Source: Chelydra serpentina
Lineage: Eukaryota > Chordata > Testudines > Chelydridae
Length of the DNA: 64,000 nucleotides
Assembly (NCBI GenBank): GCA_037349315.1
Contig: JBAIAC010000026.1
Span: forward strand, 23,031,501-23,095,500
Direction of reading: 5' to 3'
Part shown: one piece after another, positions 58,988-64,000 of the stretch
Numbering within the stretch: position 1 is the stretch's first letter
How the letters are laid out: every line of letters starts with the position of its first letter
Position numbers and translations under genes: made by a program
Notes under the pieces: generated by a model
Told to the model about the DNA's origin: nothing
Databases searched by the model: none
What the model saw: only the letters and a program-made list of their open reading frames with translations

Positions 58988-59076
58988 GCATCTGATGAAG
59001 TGGGTATTCACCCACGAAAGCTTATGCTCCAATACCTCTGTTAGTCTACAAGGTGCCACAGGACCCTTTGTCGCTT
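58988..59076 (-). mobile_element. SINE-like turtle repeat, copy 2 (opposite orientation)
   Basis: CATCTGATGAAGTGGGTATT, then CACCCACGAAAGCTTATGCT, then TTAGTCTACAAGGTGCCACA and GGACCCTTTGTCGCTT are the reverse complement of the right half of the same family. This copy carries the end that copy 1 lacks. Confidence 0.8.
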
Positions 59077-62000
59077 CTCCAGGAAAATAGTGATGCAAAG
59101 AAATCCATTTTGGACCCCAAATCAATTTTTTAAGTCTGAGCACATTAGTTGCACCCATAAAGTGTACCCAAACCTGTCACACACACATGGGTCATTTGGA
59201 CACCTATGTATAGGACTTGCATATGTGCACAAGTTTTGCAGGTGCAGTTTAGGCACCCACATTGGAAAACATCCAATAAAATAAAAAACTGTGGAAGTAG
59301 AGCTCTGTGTTCTCTCTTCTGTCTTACTTTCTCCTGGAAATTTACTTGCATTCTGCTTCCCCTCTCTGGCCAGCTCTAAGCATTAATGGTTAGAATAAAG
59401 GCCACAAGCCTTCCTCTCCAATTCTTTCTGTTCACAACAGTGAAAAGATTAACGAAGGCTCAGTTTCTCTACTGATTGGGATAGGCGGGGATGAGAGAGA
59501 GGTTGTTCCTGCATTTCTATGCTCCACCATGCTGCCTGGGAGACAGGAATTCCCAATGGTGGGTCCTCTCCTATGGAAATTGCTCCTGCCAGAAATATGT
59601 CTGAGCCGTCAACTGACCACATTTAGAGTGTGATGAAACATGCGTGAGAGCTGTTCAACAGTTTCACTACCTAAAATCTCCCACAGAAAACAGAGCTGGG
59701 TGCTGAACATTTTTGAAAGTCTGGCCACTTATGTACTTGCTCACTGCAGGTTCTGGAATCTCCTGTCTCTTACTGGCTAAGTTATGCTTTGCAGCATTAA
59801 ATTAGGGAATTTGCTCTTTTTGGGGGATAGTTTTTTTGCTATTCAATTTAAGCCTTGTAAAGTAAAGCCAGGCACTATAGTGATGAGCCTCATACATTAT
59901 CATCAATTATTGGTATCGCAGACAACTTTCTGAGATCTTTTTAGTTTGTAGAGGATAATTCTCCTGAAATGTGTTTGGAAGAGGTATTAACTCAGCCTGT
60001 ATAAAAGGAAATAACTAGATAGAATACAGTTACTAAGAACTAAGTAACATTCATTGGAGAGTATCTTTCGTCTACCAGGAATCATGTTAAGAGGTAGAAT
60101 TAGAAGGATCGTCAAGTGTATTTTTATTGTATTACTTTTAAGCTTTGCTGTAAAATTTAGATGCATGTCAGTTTTAGAAACTTATTTAAATTTTTTTTCT
60201 TGGACAGAATTAAATGACACCAGCTGGCTGTGTTTGTGTTATTTTAAATAATAAGTGAGAATTGGAAACTGAGGTTGGTGCTCAATCCTTTCCTGTGCAC
60301 CAATCCCCTTGGCAAATTCAGAGGCCCAATCCAGTTCTTCTTAGATGGAAACAGCAGTCATCATTAAGGGAGATAAAGCAAAAATTAGGGAAGGGATTGG
60401 ATTTTGGGGGCTCATGGAACCCCCCGGAGGGAAACATTTACAGTTCAGCACATGAAGAGTGAGTTAGTTGGGCAACAACTTAGAAGTGCTGGGCTCATGG
60501 ATACAAGCAGAAAATGTGTGCGCACTGGACTGTTCTACTCCAAACACACAGAATGGGAGTCCATGTATCCCCCCACATGCTCTATCCTGCAGAGTTAAAA
60601 CGCAAACATGTGTTCCTCCTTTGGGGTGTTTGCACCAATACAGTGAATAATGGGGGTTTTGGTTGACTATTTCCAAGATAAGAGAGCCAGGATTCAATGC
60701 ACTTACTAAATGGTTCCCAAAGTCTGTTCTTGGGATAAATAACAAAATCCCAAACTACTTTTATGGTGGTGTTTAACTGGGAAAGGGCGTCTACAGTGTC
60801 CCTTTAAAACAGGTTTAAAGGTCAAATACAGTATGACACACTCAAAGTTAGAAAATGCAGAGTTAAACATGACGCACTTCTTTCATTCATCAGGATCATG
60901 ACTGGCTGGTAAGTATTGACAAAAGAAATAACAAGGTAAGATAACGTCCCAAACCACCGTAGAGCATTACACACCAGAGGGCAAAGTCCTACATCTTGTG
61001 ATAAGATTATATACTTTGGATATAGTACTTTTAAAGCCAGCTGTATAGTAGATTGGATGACTCAGAGGATTGGTAATGGAATATGGAACCTTTTGTTTCT
61101 AGGTTGGTGGATCGCAGCCAGTTCAGATCAACAGTGGTGAAGCTGTTACTAGCAGATGATTGTTTGATGGATTATGATAAATTAGTTGGTGATAGCAGTA
61201 CAGACAATTCCTAAATCACCACCACAATTGCCATTAACTGTTATCCTTGCTGAGAGTCTCAGCAGACAAGCCAAGGAGTGGATGGGTGTGCAGGCTGAAC
61301 TAAAAGCCTCTCCACCAGAGAGAAGGCAACATGGGGAAGCTTCAATTCCTGCTGCCTGTGTTGTTTCTTGACTGTGGAAGAACATAGGATTTACAGTCTT
61401 CGGAGTGTCAATCTGACACCTTTAAAAATGCTAATTTTGCTAACGGGAAAGGCATCTGAAGGCATCTAACTGGTTAAACGTTCTAGAGTGAATTTAGTGA
61501 CGTGAGAAGTGTCACAGACAGCATGGCGGGAATGAGGCCCTCTGCTTATTCACATACACACCAGCCACCAGAATGTAAATGATAATTTGGGGTCAGTAGT
61601 GGTGCAAGACTCATACCCAATAGCCTCTATTTTGAGGCAGCCATCCTTCCCCATGCACAGTCTGCCAGGTAGGCCTTGCAATATGGAGCCTGATCAGCCA
61701 AGGTCAAGCTTACATGCTCATTAAAACCCTGAACTTCCTGTATAGAACCTCACCATTCTTGGTGCACAGGTTTCGTATCATGACAACTATAATCCTGCTC
61801 AAAGGGTTTTTTCAGTCCTTTACTAAAGCCATGCTGGATTAAGGAACACAAGGCTTTCCTTCCACAGCAGGAGAAGTGAACATTTCTCTTTGTGTTGCTG
61901 GCTTGAGGAGAAACTAAGTCAGCAATATGAATGTTTCATAATGTACAAGTTTCTTTGCCTGACCCTATAGCTATGCCACGTATTTAACATGTAGCCTGTT

Positions 62001-62251
62001 AGTGATGGAGGAGAGTACTTCTATCAATGAAGAAAATGGGCCTTCAGTTAATCTGAGGTGAACGAGGTAAAGAATGAATTTAGAAAGCACGCAGTTGGTC
62101 TGAAGGACTCAACTGACAAAATGCCCTCTCCAGAAGTAGTTTCCTTCATAATGTATTGCATTTTCTAAAACAAATTTCTTCCTGCGCATGCATGAAAAGA
62201 CAAAGCAGAAAAACTGCCTGAACCATTATCTAACCCAGTGAAGTTACTCAC

Positions 62252-62443
62252 CCCACCAAATCTTCGAAAACGCTGCAGGACGTCATTATTGATGAAACAA
62301 GACTGTGAAGGATCATTGAGTGCTTGGTCCAACAGGCGGTCAATAAAGTAAATGCCTGGTTCCACGGTCAGCACCATGCCTTCCTTAAGAATGCGAGCAG
62401 TTCTCAAACTTTTAAGGCCTGGCAGGTCAATGCGCTCAACTCC
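62252..62443 (-). CDS. PEPD: Prolidase, penultimate coding exon
   Basis: This 192-nt, 64-codon exon is phase 0 at both ends. It reads [20 protein letters not shown], then [18 protein letters not shown], and ends LQRFRRFGG. It aligns with human residues 385-448. Position 28, Glu in TVEPG, corresponds to metal ligand Glu412. Position 14, Arg in SLRTAR, corresponds to substrate-binding Arg398. The acceptor is TTTCCTAG and the donor GTGAGT (plus-strand 62246-62251). The exon is intact, with no stop or frameshift. Together with 54083-54229 it supplies the end of the pita-bread catalytic fold. Confidence 0.97.
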
Positions 62444-64000
62444 CTAGGAAAGAAGCATTTGTTTTAAATGACAGAAAAATAAACCCACAGTTAGCCTTTT
62501 ATTATAACTCTTCCGTGTTGAGTCCTCTAAGGACGTATGAGAGCCCAGAAAGGCTAGAAATGGAGTTGGAAGTGGAGGACTGAAATAACAATACAACCAT
62601 CTATATCTTAACTTTCATATCCATCTTCACTTCAAACAAATAGATTCACAGCTTTAAATTCAGCTGTGTAAACGGAGCTTTTTTTCACTGTGTAAATGCT
62701 GGTTCACCATGTACTTGGTATTGAACTCCCACCTTGTTTACCCCTTTAGAAAAATAAAAAGTATTTGTATTTCTTCCCCCTGCACCCATTTTAAAGCATT
62801 TCCAACGTAACATTTTAAAATGAGTTACAAATCTTGAAACAGAGGCCCATTTTATTGCTGAAGGAATTGAATTATGGAGCGTGGATATTCTCTAAGGATA
62901 TGGAAATCAATATCCTTATTGAATGTTATTAAAATGTGCATTTATGACCGAGATTCAAAAGCAGTTCTCATCTTGAGTGACTTCACAACTGCAGTCCATT
63001 TGGAACTAGATTTTTTCAGATTCAGACTTTCAGGCAACATGGTGATTTTACTGAAAACAGTCAAAGCAATCAAGTTCTGACAAGTAAAATACACTCTTCT
63101 TTCCAAGAGTTGGTGAAGTACATTGATATATGAAGACATGCTTAGTCAAGAAATTAGAAACATTGCAGAGACTGGCTGAGGATATTAATAATCTTCCCCC
63201 AAATGTGCCAGGTATTGCAACACCTGAACAAAAATAAATCCCACTCCCGTCAATTAAAACTTCAAAATCCTTTGCGACTTCAGTATAGTCTCAGCAGCAA
63301 AATATTGTGCTGACCAATATATGGACCATAGGGCCACAACACTGCTAGCAGTTACATATGTAAAGTTAAGCATCTGTAAGTATTTCCACTGAAGCCAATG
63401 GGAGTACTCATGTGAGTAGAGTCAAGCATGAATGGAAGTGTCTGCAGGATCAAGGATATTCTCCTCTCTGGTCTTCACAGAGCTTTGCTAATTCATCCCT
63501 TAAAGCTAACATCTTTGTCCATAGTGGGCTTGGAACTGTTAGTACAACTGTTCGTAACTGTGAAGTGAACACTTCCTTCCTCCAGGGATTAAGCGAGGTT
63601 TCCTCTCCAGTACCTTCAGCCTTTGTCAGCTGAGGGGCAGAGACGAGGCATAAAAGTGAACCAAGGTATGTCAGGTGGCAGAATGAGGGGCCTGAATCTG
63701 CCATATTTTAGTTTTCAGTGAACTGTCGCCTTTAAAAGTGTATAATACAATACCTCTATTTGCTCAAAAGCTCTGATTTTCAGTTCAGAGAAAGCTTATT
63801 TCCCATCAATACTAAATGGCAGTTTCAAGCAATAAAGTCTATTTTATTTTTGCCAGTCACCTAAATTGTATTTGGGGTTTTCCATTTGAGTTATTTAGTC
63901 TCTTCTCATGTATGATGTCTACCTTGGCCAATATTTTCAAAGGTGGGTGTGTAATCCATATTTAAGTAGCTAAAAGAATGGCCTGATTTTCAGAGACGAT
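62444..64000 (-). other. PEPD: PEPD intron, continues past the window edge
   Basis: No further prolidase exon is seen in these 1.5 kb. The preceding exon (ending at HDVGGYPE in human) must lie to the right. A decayed palindromic repeat (CACTGAAGCCAATGGGAGTA) is near 63385. Confidence 0.7.

Larger units (their letters stand above)
54230..62251 (-). other. PEPD: PEPD last intron
   Basis: This 8.0-kb intron runs between donor GTGAGT (62246-62251) and acceptor CAG (54230-54232). No extra exon is recognised. It holds a purine-rich block (55680-56080) and several repeats between 58.2 and 59.1 kb. Confidence 0.8.

Noticed and set aside
1..64000. tRNA, rRNA, CRISPR arrays, bacterial operons, phage or insertion sequences
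   Set aside because: Nothing of the kind is seen. The window is vertebrate nuclear DNA, and the short tandem repeats are mini- and microsatellites.
1..64000. Endogenous retrovirus
   Set aside because: I saw no gag, pol or env motif and no paired long terminal repeats. The retroelement evidence here is LINE and SINE only.

Overview
This window is vertebrate nuclear DNA, most probably from a turtle. The genes are split by introns, there is a CpG-island promoter, and most of the sequence is non-coding. It is littered with amniote repeats: CR1-type LINEs, MIR-like SINEs, several families of short hAT-like MITEs with 8-bp target duplications, a PIF/Harbinger element of a type I associate with turtle genomes, and a SINE-like repeat I know from turtles. 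The species assignment is recognition from memory, not a search result. || Gene layout: three genes can be supported, in the order and orientation of human 19q13.11. CEBPA lies on the minus strand at 14528-15499 and has no intron. CEBPG lies on the plus strand, with a non-coding first exon near 33.99-34.05 kb and a coding exon at 42932-43384. PEPD (prolidase) lies on the minus strand; only its last two coding exons are present, at 54083-54229 and 62252-62443. CEBPA and CEBPG point away from each other across about 18 kb. CEBPG and PEPD converge. || Region by region: 1-10 kb is repeat-rich intergenic DNA with a decayed Harbinger transposon (564-2570) and an old direct duplication near 3.2 and 5.3 kb. 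A CpG-rich block with no recognisable gene fills 10.2-11.5 kb. CEBPA and its probable 3'UTR occupy about 12.9-15.8 kb, followed by a GC-rich upstream flank to about 18.2 kb. 18.2-30.8 kb is AT-rich intergenic DNA with a decayed LINE (about 26.1-27.2 kb). 30.8-33.7 kb holds a minisatellite in two opposite orientations, studded with MITEs, ending next to the CEBPG promoter. The CEBPG intron (34.05-42.8 kb) opens with a very G-rich 94-bp minisatellite. 43.5-53.5 kb is the convergent CEBPG/PEPD spacer, and the remainder is PEPD intron and exon. || How the genes work together: C/EBP-alpha and C/EBP-gamma are bZIP proteins that can dimerise with each other. Both leaders carry short upstream ORFs. 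The CEBPA one reproduces the known vertebrate arrangement exactly, with a five-codon uORF 7 nt before the p42 start. The CEBPG promoter carries a perfect nine-base C/EBP-ATF composite element beside three CCAAT boxes, which suggests ATF4 and C/EBP feedback. I found no clearly novel multi-gene system. The most interesting items are these regulatory elements, the inverted minisatellite, the G-rich intron repeat and the well-preserved transposon footprints.
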